64,000 bases of DNA from Brevundimonas goettingensis (GTDB lineage: Bacteria; Pseudomonadota; Alphaproteobacteria; Caulobacterales; Caulobacteraceae): assembly GCF_017487405.1 (NCBI RefSeq), contig NZ_CP062222.1:2961001-3025000 (forward strand), read 5' to 3'. Position numbers and translations under genes: made by a program. Below, piece by piece: positions 33,841 through 43,156 of this stretch. Position 1 is the first letter of the stretch; the number at the start of each line of letters is the position of its first letter. A model generated the notes under the pieces. It saw nothing but the letters and a program-made list of their open reading frames with translations. It was not told the origin of the DNA and did no database searches.

Positions 33841-35232
33841 TCAGTAGCGATAGGCTTCCGGCTTGAACGGGCCTTCGGTCGGCACGCCGATGTAGGCGGC
33901 CTGCTCCGGGGTCAGCACGGTGAGCTTGGCGCCCAGCTTGCCGAGGTGGAGCATGGCGACCTTTTCGTCGAGGTGCTTGGGCAGGGTGTAGACCTGGTTC
34001 TCGTAGGACTTGATGTTCGTCCAGAGTTCGATCTGGGCCAGGGTCTGGTTGGTGAAGGACGCCGACATCACGAACGAGGGGTGGCCCGTGGCGTTGCCCA
34101 GGTTCACCAGACGGCCTTCCGACAGCAGGATGATCTTCTTGCCGTCCGGGAACTCGATGTGGTGCACCTGCGGCTTGATCTCGTCCCACTTGAAGTTCTT
34201 CAGGCCGGCGACCTGAATCTCCGAGTCGAAGTGACCGATGTTGCATACGATGGCGTTGTTCTTCATCGCGCGCATGTGCTCGACGCGGATGACGTCCTTG
34301 TTGCCCGTCGTGGTGACGAAGATGTCGGCCTTGTCGGCGACGTCTTCCAGGGTCTGGACGTCATAGCCTTCCATCGCCGCCTGCAGGGCGCAGATCGGAT
34401 CGATCTCGGTGACGATCACCCGGGCGCCGCCGTTGCGCAGCGAAGCGGCCGAACCCTTGCCCACGTCGCCGTAGCCGCAGACCACGGCGACCTTGCCCGA
34501 AAGCATGACGTCGGTGCCGCGACGGATCGCATCGACCAGCGATTCACGGCAGCCGTACAGGTTGTCGAACTTGGACTTGGTGACGCTGTCGTTGACGTTG
34601 ATGGCCGGGAACGGCAGGTCGCCCTTCTTGGCCATTTCGTACAGGCGGTGAACGCCCGTGGTGGTCTCTTCCGACACGCCGCCGATGGCGTCGCGGATGG
34701 CCGAGTAGAAGCCGGGCTTCTCGGCGATGTAGCGCTTCATGACCTTGAAGAGGGCTTCCTCTTCTTCATTCTGCGGGTTCGAGATCAGCGACAGGTCCTT
34801 CTCGGCCTTCGGACCGAGCACGCACAGCAAGGTCGCGTCGCCGCCGTCGTCGAGGATCAGGTTCGGATAGCCGCCGTCAGCCCATTCGAAGATCTTGTGG
34901 GCGTAGTCCCAGTATTCTTCCAGGGTCTCGCCCTTGGTGGCGAACACCGGGGTGCCGTTGGCGGCGATGGCGGCCGCGGCGTGGTCCTGGGTCGAGAAGA
35001 TGTTGCACGAGGCCCAGCGGACGTCGGCGCCCAGGGCTTCCAGCGTCTGGATCAGGACGGCGGTCTGGATGGTCATGTGCAGCGAGCCGGCGATGCGCGC
35101 GCCCTTCAGGATCTGCTGCTTGCCGAACTCCTCGCGCAGAGCCATCAGACCCGGCATTTCGGTTTCGGCGATGGCGATTTCCTTGTTGCCGAACGGGGCG
35201 AGCGAGATGTCGCGGACGATATAGTCGGTCAT
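33841..35232 (-). CDS. ahcY: S-adenosyl-L-homocysteine hydrolase
   Basis: This 463-aa enzyme converts S-adenosylhomocysteine to homocysteine and adenosine, clearing the product of all methyltransferases. Features: [11 protein letters not shown], the bacterial insertion with [15 protein letters not shown] (about 157-170), NAD motif GYGDVGKG (253-260) and C-terminal PEAYRY. The gene is complete. A strong palindrome lies 90 bases upstream in the ahcY-bioB intergenic region. Confidence 0.96.
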   Translation of the reverse strand: MTDYIVRDISLAPFGNKEIAIAETEMPGLMALREEFGKQQILKGARIAGSLHMTIQTAVLIQTLEALGADVRWASCNIFSTQDHAAAAIAANGTPVFATKGETLEEYWDYAHKIFEWADGGYPNLILDDGGDATLLCVLGPKAEKDLSLISNPQNEEEEALFKVMKRYIAEKPGFYSAIRDAIGGVSEETTTGVHRLYEMAKKGDLPFPAINVNDSVTKSKFDNLYGCRESLVDAIRRGTDVMLSGKVAVVCGYGDVGKGSAASLRNGGARVIVTEIDPICALQAAMEGYDVQTLEDVADKADIFVTTTGNKDVIRVEHMRAMKNNAIVCNIGHFDSEIQVAGLKNFKWDEIKPQVHHIEFPDGKKIILLSEGRLVNLGNATGHPSFVMSASFTNQTLAQIELWTNIKSYENQVYTLPKHLDEKVAMLHLGKLGAKLTVLTPEQAAYIGVPTEGPFKPEAYRY

Positions 35233-35321
35233 GCAGGGGGCTCCTGGAGCGCACGGCCGGAGCCGGTCGCGAATTGGCGATTGAGCGCCCTATAACCCGC
35301 CCGGGTTAATCGGGCAATAAA

Positions 35322-35343
35322 CATATAAGGATATCCTTATGTG
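35322..35343. promoter_or_regulatory. palindromic operator candidate (SahR-like) between ahcY and bioB
   Basis: The perfect 16-base palindrome ATAAGGATATCCTTAT (35325-35340) extends to 22 bases with one mismatch pair. The form and AT-rich arms recall sites of ArsR-type SahR regulators that control ahcY and methionine-cycle genes in Proteobacteria; that assignment is an inference. It is not the BioR-type TTATCTATAA motif. Confidence 0.55.
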
Positions 35344-35390
35344 AGCGCGATCGCTTGGCGGGACGCAGCGACAGGTCTACGGAATCCCGC

Positions 35391-36404
35391 ATGGCCGATG
35401 ACGCATCCCCGATCCGCACCGCGACTTTTGATCTGAGCCTGCCGCGCCATGACTGGACGCTGGATCAGGTCGAGGCCCTGTTCGCCCGCCCCTTCATGGA
35501 ACTGGTTTTCGACGCGGCGACCGTGCACCGCCGCTGGTTCGACCCGTCGGAGGTGCAGAAGTCCCAGCTGCTGTCGATCAAGACCGGCGGCTGCGCCGAG
35601 AACTGCGGCTACTGCAGCCAGTCGGCCAGCTTCGATACCGGCCTGAAGGCCGAAAAGCTGATGGACGCGACCGCCGTCATCGCCGAGGCCATGGCGGCCA
35701 AGGCCGGCGGCGCCTCCCGCTTCTGCATGGGCGCGGCCTGGCGCGAGCTCAAGGACCGCGACACCCCCAAGCTTGCCACCATGATCGCGGGGGTGAAGGC
35801 GCTCGGTCTGGAGACCTGCGCCACCCTCGGCATGCTGACCGCCGATCAGGCGCAGCAGCTCAAGGACGCCGGGCTGGACTACTATAACCACAACCTCGAC
35901 ACCGGGCCGGAGTATTACGCCGAGGTCGTCACCACACGGACCTATCAGGACCGGCTCGACACCCTTCAGCACGTGCGCGACGCCGGGATGTCGACCTGCT
36001 GCGGCGGCATCGTCGGCATGGGCGAGAGCCGCCGCGACCGCGCCGGCCTGCTGCACGCCCTGGCCACCCTGCCCGAACATCCCGACAGCCTGCCGGTCAA
36101 CGCCCTGGTGCCCGTCACCGGCACCCCGCTGGGCGAGCGGGTCCTCAAGACCGGCGAGATCGATCCGATCGAGTTCGTGCGCACCGTCGCCGTCGCCCGC
36201 CTGGTCTGTCCCAGGGCCATGGTCAGACTGTCGGCCGGTCGCGAGACCATGAGCCCGGAGATGCAGGCGCTCTGCTTCCTCGCCGGCGCCAACTCCATCT
36301 TCGTCGGCGGCAAGCTCCTGACTACGCCCAATCCGGAGCAGGACGAGAACGCGAAACTGTTCGCCCTGCTCGATCTGAAGCCGATGCAGCCGCTGCAAGC
36401 CTGA
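35391..36404 (+). CDS. bioB: biotin synthase
   Basis: This 337-aa radical-SAM enzyme inserts sulfur into dethiobiotin. The cluster cysteines are C68, C72 and C75 in [14 protein letters not shown], and later motifs include [13 protein letters not shown] and [10 protein letters not shown]. The start is ATG 35391. It is not clustered with other bio genes, and is divergent from ahcY. Confidence 0.95.
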   Translation: MADDASPIRTATFDLSLPRHDWTLDQVEALFARPFMELVFDAATVHRRWFDPSEVQKSQLLSIKTGGCAENCGYCSQSASFDTGLKAEKLMDATAVIAEAMAAKAGGASRFCMGAAWRELKDRDTPKLATMIAGVKALGLETCATLGMLTADQAQQLKDAGLDYYNHNLDTGPEYYAEVVTTRTYQDRLDTLQHVRDAGMSTCCGGIVGMGESRRDRAGLLHALATLPEHPDSLPVNALVPVTGTPLGERVLKTGEIDPIEFVRTVAVARLVCPRAMVRLSAGRETMSPEMQALCFLAGANSIFVGGKLLTTPNPEQDENAKLFALLDLKPMQPLQA

Positions 36405-36412
36405 TCCGACGC

Positions 36413-37072
36413 ATGAAGGCCTTCACGCCCATTCTCGCGGGCGCCACCCTGCGCGACCGCGCCGTCGCCTGCCTCGGCGCCCTGATCGGCATCGCCGCGA
36501 CCGGACTGGTCAGCCGCGCGATCCTCGGCGATCTCGACCTGGCCATGCTGCTGGCCGCGCCTCTGGGCGCCTCGGCGGTGCTGGTGTTCGCGGTCCCCGC
36601 CAGCCCGATGGGCCAGCCCTGGCCGGTGATCGGCGGCAATGTCGTCTCCGCCCTGTCCGGGGTCGTCGCGGCCCATCTGATCCCCGAGCCGATGATCGCG
36701 GCGGGCGCCGCCGTCGCCCTTTCAATCGCCGCCATGTCGGCGACCCGCAGCCTGCATCCGGCCGGCGGCGGGTCGGCCCTGGTCGCGGCCCTCGGCGGCC
36801 CGGCCCTGGCCAGCCACGGCTGGATGTTCGCCTTCGTGCCGGTCGGCCTCAACGCCGTTCTGGTCGTCGCCTCGGGCTGGCTGTTCCACCGCTTCACCGG
36901 CCACGCCTGGCCGCACAAGGCCGTTCCGACCCCGGTCGCGCCGCCCCCGCCCATCAGCGAGGCGGACATCGAGGCGGCGCTCCAGACCTTCGGCGAGCCG
37001 CTGGACGTCAGCGCCGCGGACCTGCGGACCATCGCCAACCTGGCCGCCGCCCGGACCCACCAGCGCCCGTAA
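36413..37072 (+). CDS. HPP family membrane protein
   Basis: This 219-aa protein has four or five TM segments and the HPP family motif in ATRSLHPAGGGSALVAALGG (about residues 109-128), plus LGASAVLVFAVPASPMGQP. Some HPP proteins have been linked to nitrite transport. The C-terminal ~45 residues are a soluble tail. It starts 8 bases after bioB and may be co-transcribed. Confidence 0.8.
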   Translation: MKAFTPILAGATLRDRAVACLGALIGIAATGLVSRAILGDLDLAMLLAAPLGASAVLVFAVPASPMGQPWPVIGGNVVSALSGVVAAHLIPEPMIAAGAAVALSIAAMSATRSLHPAGGGSALVAALGGPALASHGWMFAFVPVGLNAVLVVASGWLFHRFTGHAWPHKAVPTPVAPPPPISEADIEAALQTFGEPLDVSAADLRTIANLAAARTHQRP

Positions 37073-37106
37073 CCCGACCTTAAACGCCGTGTGTCAGGGT
37101 GGGCGC

Positions 37107-37520
37107 ATGAACCGTCGCGCCCTCTTCTCCCTCGCTCCGCTCGCCGGCCTCGCCCTGGCGGCGACGGCCCTGCCCGCCCAGGCCTCCGGAGGGGGCGGCG
37201 AAAGTGAAGCGCCCAAGGAAAGCTTCATGCGGCTGAGCACCCTTACCGCGACGGTGGTGAGGCCCGACGGCCAACGCGGGGTGATGACGGTCGAGATCGG
37301 CCTGGACGTCCCCGACGCCGAACTTCACGCCAAGGCGACCCAGGCCATTCCGCGCCTGGCCGACGCCCATAATTCGGTCATCCAGACCACCGCCGGGACC
37401 CTGCTGCCCGGACAGGTCCCGGACCTCGACCAGTTGGCCCACGACCTCCAGGTCGCCACCTTCAAGATCCTGCGCAAACGCGGCGCGGTCGTGCTGCTGG
37501 GCACGGTGATGGTGCTTTAA
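37107..37520 (+). CDS. secreted hypothetical protein
   Basis: From ATG 37107 (MNRRALFSLAPLAGLALAAT) this is a 137-aa protein with an Arg-Arg containing signal peptide, cleavage near AQA. The mature part is predicted alpha/beta with VVRPDGQRGVMTVEIGLDVP and ends in a short hydrophobic strand (AVVLLGTVMVL). Tat export is possible but the twin-arginine consensus is incomplete. Function unknown. Confidence 0.65.
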   Translation: MNRRALFSLAPLAGLALAATALPAQASGGGGESEAPKESFMRLSTLTATVVRPDGQRGVMTVEIGLDVPDAELHAKATQAIPRLADAHNSVIQTTAGTLLPGQVPDLDQLAHDLQVATFKILRKRGAVVLLGTVMVL

Positions 37521-37572
37521 AGGGGCGCTATGCTCTCGACGCGGTCGCTCGCGGCTTGAGCGCCGCCCTGTT

Positions 37573-37600
37573 CCGCTCACCCCCGCGAAGGCGGGGACCC
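37573..37600 (+). repeat. family 1 palindromic element
   Basis: CCGCTCACCCCCGCGAAGG followed by CGGGGACCC matches the unit at 17203 with one change. It lies between convergent genes. Confidence 0.6.
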
Positions 37601-37619
37601 TCGCCCCTCGACCCTGCCC

Positions 37620-38594
37620 TCAGTCCTTCGTCGGACTGACCGCGTTGGCGTCGCCATAGGTCAGGGCCAGGAAGACGTCTTCCAGATCCGGATCCTCGGT
37701 GGTGATGTCGGCGATGGTCACCCCGGCGGCGCGGACGGCGGCCAGGACGTGCTCGACCGACGACTGTCCCTTCTTGTAGCTGATGGCGAAGGCCCCGTTG
37801 GCCCGGGCGACCACATCGAAACCGGCGACCGTCGGCAGACCGTCCAGCGCATGCTCCGGCGTCACCACGACATTGCGCGTATCCAGACGGCGCAGCAGCT
37901 GAGGCGTCGGCTCGCAGGCCACGACCTCGCCCCGGTTCATGATGGCGATGGTGTCGCAGAGCTCCTGCGCCTCCTCCAGATAGTGGGTGGTCAGGAGGAT
38001 GGTCACGCCCTCGGCGTTGATGCGGCGGACATACTCCCACAGCTGGCGGCGCAGCTCGACGTCAACGCCGGCGGTCGGTTCGTCCAGGATCAGGATCGGC
38101 GGATTGTGCACCAGGGCCTTGGCCACCATCAGCCGGCGTTTCATCCCGCCCGACAGCGCCCGGACATAGGCGTTGGCCTTGTCTGACAGGCCGAGCGCAG
38201 CCAGTAGCTCGTCCGAGCGGCGCTCATTGGCCGGCACGCCATAGAAGCCCGCCTGCACCTCCAGCGCCTCGCGCGGGGTGAAGAAGACGTCGGCGACGAT
38301 CTCCTGCGGCACGACGCCCAGGGCGGCGCGGGCGTCGCGCGGCGACTTGTCGATGTCGCGGCCCCAGATGGCGGCCGTCCCGCCGGTCTTGTTGACGATC
38401 CCGGCCAGGATGTTGATCAGGGTCGACTTGCCGGCCCCGTTCGGCCCCAGCAGGCCGAACATCGAACCGCGCGGGATCACCAGATCCACGCCGCGCAGGG
38501 CGGTCTTGGGCGGCGCCTTCTTGGTCCCGGCGTAGGTCTTCTCCAGCCCGCGCACCTCGATGGCGTTGACGGGCAGGGCTTCGGTCTCGGTCAT
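37620..38594 (-). CDS. ABC transporter ATP-binding protein
   Basis: This 324-aa ATPase has Walker A GPNGAGKST, signature LSGGMKRRL, Walker B ILILDEPTAGVD and switch His in LLTTHYLEEA. The long C-terminal domain (RNVVVTPEHALDGLP on) is typical of exporters with separate permeases (DRA/NatA type). ATG 38594 (MTETEALP) is preferred over an upstream frame. No permease gene adjoins it here, so its partner is encoded elsewhere. Confidence 0.88.
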   Translation of the reverse strand: MTETEALPVNAIEVRGLEKTYAGTKKAPPKTALRGVDLVIPRGSMFGLLGPNGAGKSTLINILAGIVNKTGGTAAIWGRDIDKSPRDARAALGVVPQEIVADVFFTPREALEVQAGFYGVPANERRSDELLAALGLSDKANAYVRALSGGMKRRLMVAKALVHNPPILILDEPTAGVDVELRRQLWEYVRRINAEGVTILLTTHYLEEAQELCDTIAIMNRGEVVACEPTPQLLRRLDTRNVVVTPEHALDGLPTVAGFDVVARANGAFAISYKKGQSSVEHVLAAVRAAGVTIADITTEDPDLEDVFLALTYGDANAVSPTKD

Positions 38595-38716
38595 GAAGAG
38601 CTTTCGGGCGTCTATCGGTTCGCGCCGTTTGACGATAAGCAGCGCGCGGGCATACCTATGCGTCGCCGCCCTCCCCGCCAAGACCCGGCCCGCCGGGATA
38701 TTGTGAGCCTTCCGAA

Positions 38717-38968
38717 ATGCCGCCTCGTCAGTCCGACACTCCCGTCCCGCCGCCCGAAGAGATCGTGGTCTCGTCCAAACGGGTCGCCTGCGACGGCGGC
38801 AACGGCGTGCACGGCGCGACGCTGGGCCATCCGCTGGTCTATCTGGACATGGGCGAGGACGACTTCATCGAGTGCGGCTATTGCGACCGTCGCTTCGTCC
38901 TGTCGGCCCATCCGCACAGCGAGAGCGAATACCTCGACCCGGCGGCCCGCCCGCCCGAGGCGCACTGA
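38717..38968 (+). CDS. zinc-finger domain protein (zf-CHCC, NDUFS6-like)
   Basis: This 83-aa protein has the pattern VACDGG, LGHPLVYLDMG and ECGYCDRRFV: Cys, His and two Cys that bind zinc, as in the mitochondrial complex I accessory subunit NDUFS6. Alphaproteobacterial homologues may associate with complex I. The spacing and length fit the family. Confidence 0.85.
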   Translation: MPPRQSDTPVPPPEEIVVSSKRVACDGGNGVHGATLGHPLVYLDMGEDDFIECGYCDRRFVLSAHPHSESEYLDPAARPPEAH

Positions 38969-39034
38969 GACTCGACTTCAGAAAGTCCGGATTGGGGCTC
39001 ACAAGGCCCCGCCTCTCCCCCGAAGGTTCCGAAC

Positions 39035-39475
39035 ATGCGCTATCTCCACACCATGGTCCGGGTCGCCGACCTCGACGCCTCCCTGCGCTTTTGGTGCGAC
39101 GCGCTCGGGCTCGAGGAGGTGCGCCGCACCGAGAACGAGAAGGGTCGCTTCACCCTCGTCTTCCTCGCCGCCCCCGGGGACAGGACCCGCTCGGCCGCCG
39201 AACGGTCGCCCGAGGTCGAGCTGACGTACAACTGGGATCCCGAGGTCTATACGGGCGGCCGGAATTTCGGCCATCTGGCGTACAAGTTCGACAACGTCTA
39301 CGCCGCCTGCCAACGGCTGATGGACGCGGGCGTGACCATCAACCGCCCGCCCCGGGACGGGAACATGGCCTTCGTACGCTCGCCGGACGGCATCTCCATC
39401 GAACTGCTGCAGGAGGGCGAGCCCCTCGCCCCGGCCGAGCCCTGGGTCTCCATGCCCAACGTCGGCGCATGGTAG
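39035..39475 (+). CDS. gloA: VOC family protein, probable lactoylglutathione lyase
   Basis: This 146-aa glyoxalase-fold protein has the N-terminal metal His in MRYLHTMVRVADLDASLRFW, the GloA-like VELTYNWDPEVYTGG (metal Glu region), NFGHLAYKFDN and ISIELLQ (last metal Glu). It converts the methylglyoxal-glutathione adduct to lactoylglutathione. It overlaps the following lipoprotein gene by 7 bases. Confidence 0.8.
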   Translation: MRYLHTMVRVADLDASLRFWCDALGLEEVRRTENEKGRFTLVFLAAPGDRTRSAAERSPEVELTYNWDPEVYTGGRNFGHLAYKFDNVYAACQRLMDAGVTINRPPRDGNMAFVRSPDGISIELLQEGEPLAPAEPWVSMPNVGAW

Positions 39476-40092
39476 GACGCGCCCTGCGCCTGGCCGGCCT
39501 CGCCGGGGCCTGCGCCCTCGCCTCGGCTTGCGCCTCCACGACCGAAAGCAACACCGGCCGCACCGCGACCGAACAGCTGCTTCTGGCCCGCGCCGCCGAC
39601 CGGGCGGTCGAGCATCTGACCCTGCCCCTGCCCGTCGGTAGCCGGATCTTCGTCGACGGCGCCTTCTTCAACGTCGACAATCCCAGCTACGCCATCAGCT
39701 CGATCCGCGCCGCCATCTCCGAGGCCGGCTACGCCCTGGCCGACACCCGCGACAAGGCCGACGCCGTGTTCGAGCTGCGCGCCGGCGCCCTGTCGCTGGA
39801 ACAGATGCGCCGCGTCGTCGGCCTGCCGCCGCTGGCCGTGCCGATCAACGAGACCTTCAACGTCGTCTCCATCCCCGAACTGTCGGTCTACAGCCGGCGT
39901 GACCGGGTCGGCGTCGCCGAGTTCTCGGGCTTCCTCTACGACGCCCAGACCGGGGCCCCGCTCGGCGCGGTCACCCCCATGATCGGCACCTTCCGCATCC
40001 GCAGTCACAAGGTGATGATGGTCATCGCCTGGGGCCAGCAGTCGCTCTCGCCCGGCGAGCGCGACCCCGGCGACAGCTGGCGCGAGTTCTAA
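39469..40092 (+). CDS. DUF6655-like lipoprotein
   Basis: This 207-aa protein starts at ATG 39469 inside the end of the glyoxalase gene. It has a signal peptide and lipobox ASAC near residues 17-20, then a conserved domain (GSRIFVDGAFFNVDN, AISEAGYALAD, SGFLYDAQTGAPLG) typical of small periplasmic-facing lipoproteins, seen as DUF6655 in relatives. Function unknown. Confidence 0.75.
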   Translation: MVGRALRLAGLAGACALASACASTTESNTGRTATEQLLLARAADRAVEHLTLPLPVGSRIFVDGAFFNVDNPSYAISSIRAAISEAGYALADTRDKADAVFELRAGALSLEQMRRVVGLPPLAVPINETFNVVSIPELSVYSRRDRVGVAEFSGFLYDAQTGAPLGAVTPMIGTFRIRSHKVMMVIAWGQQSLSPGERDPGDSWREF

Positions 40093-40134
40093 ACCGGGCT
40101 GACGCCGCCGCCGACGCCCCCTATGGTGCCGGCC

Positions 40135-43071
40135 ATGTCCGACACCCCCGCCGATCCGACCGAAGCCGCCCGCCCCCTGACGCAGGACGGCCCGCCCCTG
40201 CGCCTCTACCTGATCGACGCCTCGGCCTACATCTTCCGCGCCTACCACGCCCTTCCGCCCCTGACCCGCAAGTCCGATGGTCTGCCGGTCGGGGCGGTGC
40301 AGGGCTATTGCAACATGCTCTGGAAGCTATTGCAGGACATGCAGGGGTCGGACGGGCCGACGCACCTGGCGGCGATTTTCGATCATTCGGAGAAGACGTT
40401 CCGGAATGCGCTGTACGACCAGTACAAGGCGCATCGGCCGCCGCCGCCGGAGGACCTCATTCCGCAGTTTCCGCTGGTCAGGGAGGCGACGGCGGCGTTT
40501 GGCGTCCACTGCGTCGAGCTGGCGGGCTATGAAGCGGACGATCTGATCGCGACCTATGCCTGCAAGGCCAGGGCGGCGGGCGGCGAGGCCGTCATCGTGT
40601 CCTCCGACAAGGACCTCATGCAGCTGATCGGCGACGGCGTCGTGATGTTCGATCCGATGAAGGACCGCAGGCTGGCCGAAGACGCGGTCATGGAGAAGTT
40701 CGGGGTCACCCCGGACAAGATGGTCGATCTTCAGGCCCTGATCGGCGACAGCGTCGACAACGTCCCCGGCGCCCCCGGCATCGGCCCCAAGACCGCGGCC
40801 CAGCTGCTGGACGAATACGGTGACCTGGACACCCTGCTGGAGCGCGCCGGCGAGATCAAACAGCCCAAGCGCCGCGAGACCCTGATCAACTTCAAGGACC
40901 AGATCCTGCTGAGCCGCGAGCTGGTCCGCCTGACCTGCGACGCCCCGGCGCCCGAGCCGATCGAGGACTTCGCCGTCCGCGACCCGGACCCCGCCACCCT
41001 CTCGGCTTTCCTCGACCAGATGGAGTTCCGCTCGCTGGCCCGCCGCGTCGGCGACGGCAAGACCTCCGACCACGACGGCCAGGCCTTCACCGCCCCCCAG
41101 AACCGCGCCGCGCCCAAAATCCCCCAACTCGGCGCGCCGGTCATCTCCCCGCGCTATGCCCCCAAGGCCGTCAACGCCGACGTCGAGGCCCATGTCTTCG
41201 ACCACGAGTCCTACGCCTGCATTCAGGACCTCGAGGCCCTGGACGCCTTCATCGCCCGCGCGACCGAGGCGGGGGTCGTGGGCTTCGATACCGAGACGGA
41301 TTCGCTCAGCGCGACCCACGCGGGCCTGTGCGGGGTGTCGCTGGCCATCGGGCCGAACGACGCCTGCTATGTGCCGTTGACGCATGAGCATGAGCCGATG
41401 GCGGGGTCGGGGGGGCTCGATTTCGGGGATGCGCCCGACGCCAGAGAGCCCTTGCAGCAGCTGGACAAGCCGACGGTGCTCCTCCGGCTGAAGGCGCTGC
41501 TGGAGAACCCGGCGGTGCTGAAGGTGACCCAGAACGGCAAATACGACATCGCCGTCATGGCGCGCAGGGGCATCGCCGTCGCCCCGACCGACGACACCAT
41601 GCTGATCTCCTACGTCCTCGAAGGCGGCCTGCACGGCCACGGCATGGACGAGCTGGCCCGCCTCCATCTGGCCCACGACCCCATCCCGTTCAAGACCGTC
41701 GCGGGCACGGGCAAGGCCCAGAAATCCTTCAAACATGTCGAACTGAAACCGGCCACCGCCTATGCCGCCGAGGACGCCGACGTCACCTTACGTCTGTGGC
41801 GCATCCTCAAGCCCCGTCTGGCCAAGGAAGGCCTGACCACCGTCTATGAGACGCTGGAACGCGGCATGCCCACGACCCTGTCGAAGATGGAGCTGGAGGG
41901 TATCCGCGTCGATCCCGAACGCCTGCGCCGCCTCTCCAGCGAGTTCGGCATCCGCATGGCCGAGCTGGAGACCGAGGCCCACGAGATCGCCGGCCGCCCC
42001 TTCTCGATCGGCAGCCCCAAACAGATCGGCGAGCTTCTGTTCGGCGAAATGAACCTGACCGGCGGCAAGAAGACCGCCTCGGGCCAGTGGGAGACCGGCG
42101 CCGCCACGCTGGAGGCCCTGGCCGAGACCCACCCCCTGCCCCGCGCCATCCTCGACTGGCGCCAGCTCTCAAAGCTCAAGGGCACCTATACCGACGCCCT
42201 GGTCGCCGCCATGGACGAGGCCACCGACCGCGTCCACACCAGCTATCAGCTGGCCGCCGCCACCACCGGCCGCCTCGCCTCCTCCGACCCCAATCTGCAG
42301 AACATCCCGGTCCGCAACGAGATCGGCCGCCAGATCCGTCAGGCCTTCATCGCCGCCCCCGGCAATGTCCTGATTTCAGCCGACTACAGCCAGATCGAGC
42401 TGCGCCTGCTGGCCCATATCGGCGACATCCCCGAGCTGAAACGCGCCTTCAAGGCCGGGCTCGACATCCACGCGGCCACCGCGTCCGAGATGTTCGGCGT
42501 CCCCGTCGAGGGCATGCCGTCCGAGACGCGGCGCCGCGCCAAGGCGATCAATTTCGGCATCGTCTACGGCATCTCGGCCTTCGGCCTGGCCGCCCAGCTG
42601 GGCATCGATCAGGGCGAGGCCGGCGCCTATATCAAGACCTATTTCGAGCGCTTCCCCGGCATTCGCGATTACATGGACAGGACCAAGGCCGAGGTCCGCC
42701 GGCAGGGCTTCGTCTCCACCGTCTTCGGCCGCAAGATCCACATCCCGGCCATCCATTCCAAATCGGGCGCCGAGCGCCAGTTCGGCGAACGCGCCGCCAT
42801 CAACGCCCCCATCCAGGGCGCCGCCGCCGACATCATCCGCCGCGCCATGATGCGGATGCACGCGGCCCTGGCCGAGGCCGGGCTAGGCGAAGTGAAGATG
42901 CTGCTTCAGGTCCACGACGAACTGGTCTTCGAGGCGCCGGAAGGTCTGGCGGAGAAGGCCATGGTCGTGATCCGCCGCGTCATGGAGACGGCGGACGAAC
43001 CGGCCGTGAAGCTGTCCGTGCCGCTGGTGGTGGATGCGCGGGCCGCGAAGAACTGGGACGAGGCGCACTAG
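40135..43071 (+). CDS. polA: DNA polymerase I
   Basis: This ~978-aa three-domain enzyme has a 5'-3' exonuclease (YLIDASAYIFRAYHALPPLT, EADDLIATYA, IGDSVDNVPGAPGIGPKTA), a 3'-5' exonuclease with an intact FDTETDSLS motif (proofreading, about 40% along), and the polymerase domain with SADYSQIELRLLAHIGD, the finger helix RRRAKAINFGIVYGIS and palm LLQVHDELVFE. ATG 40135 and an in-frame ATG at 40123 are both possible. It is the last backbone gene before an AT-richer insertion. Confidence 0.95.
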   Translation: MSDTPADPTEAARPLTQDGPPLRLYLIDASAYIFRAYHALPPLTRKSDGLPVGAVQGYCNMLWKLLQDMQGSDGPTHLAAIFDHSEKTFRNALYDQYKAHRPPPPEDLIPQFPLVREATAAFGVHCVELAGYEADDLIATYACKARAAGGEAVIVSSDKDLMQLIGDGVVMFDPMKDRRLAEDAVMEKFGVTPDKMVDLQALIGDSVDNVPGAPGIGPKTAAQLLDEYGDLDTLLERAGEIKQPKRRETLINFKDQILLSRELVRLTCDAPAPEPIEDFAVRDPDPATLSAFLDQMEFRSLARRVGDGKTSDHDGQAFTAPQNRAAPKIPQLGAPVISPRYAPKAVNADVEAHVFDHESYACIQDLEALDAFIARATEAGVVGFDTETDSLSATHAGLCGVSLAIGPNDACYVPLTHEHEPMAGSGGLDFGDAPDAREPLQQLDKPTVLLRLKALLENPAVLKVTQNGKYDIAVMARRGIAVAPTDDTMLISYVLEGGLHGHGMDELARLHLAHDPIPFKTVAGTGKAQKSFKHVELKPATAYAAEDADVTLRLWRILKPRLAKEGLTTVYETLERGMPTTLSKMELEGIRVDPERLRRLSSEFGIRMAELETEAHEIAGRPFSIGSPKQIGELLFGEMNLTGGKKTASGQWETGAATLEALAETHPLPRAILDWRQLSKLKGTYTDALVAAMDEATDRVHTSYQLAAATTGRLASSDPNLQNIPVRNEIGRQIRQAFIAAPGNVLISADYSQIELRLLAHIGDIPELKRAFKAGLDIHAATASEMFGVPVEGMPSETRRRAKAINFGIVYGISAFGLAAQLGIDQGEAGAYIKTYFERFPGIRDYMDRTKAEVRRQGFVSTVFGRKIHIPAIHSKSGAERQFGERAAINAPIQGAAADIIRRAMMRMHAALAEAGLGEVKMLLQVHDELVFEAPEGLAEKAMVVIRRVMETADEPAVKLSVPLVVDARAAKNWDEAH

Positions 43072-43156
43072 GCGGCGGGCCTGCTCTCCACACGGGTCGA
43101 CATTGCCTCGCTCGCTCTTAAGGTTAAGCTACAACCTTGAGGGAGGAACGAAAATC

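Noticed and set aside
33946..35295. Plus-strand frame (449 aa) opposite ahcY
   Set aside because: Exact antisense of a fully recognisable ahcY; no domain of its own.
36413..37072. HPP protein as part of a biotin operon
   Set aside because: It adjoins bioB by 8 bases, but the HPP family has no known biotin role; proximity alone is insufficient.
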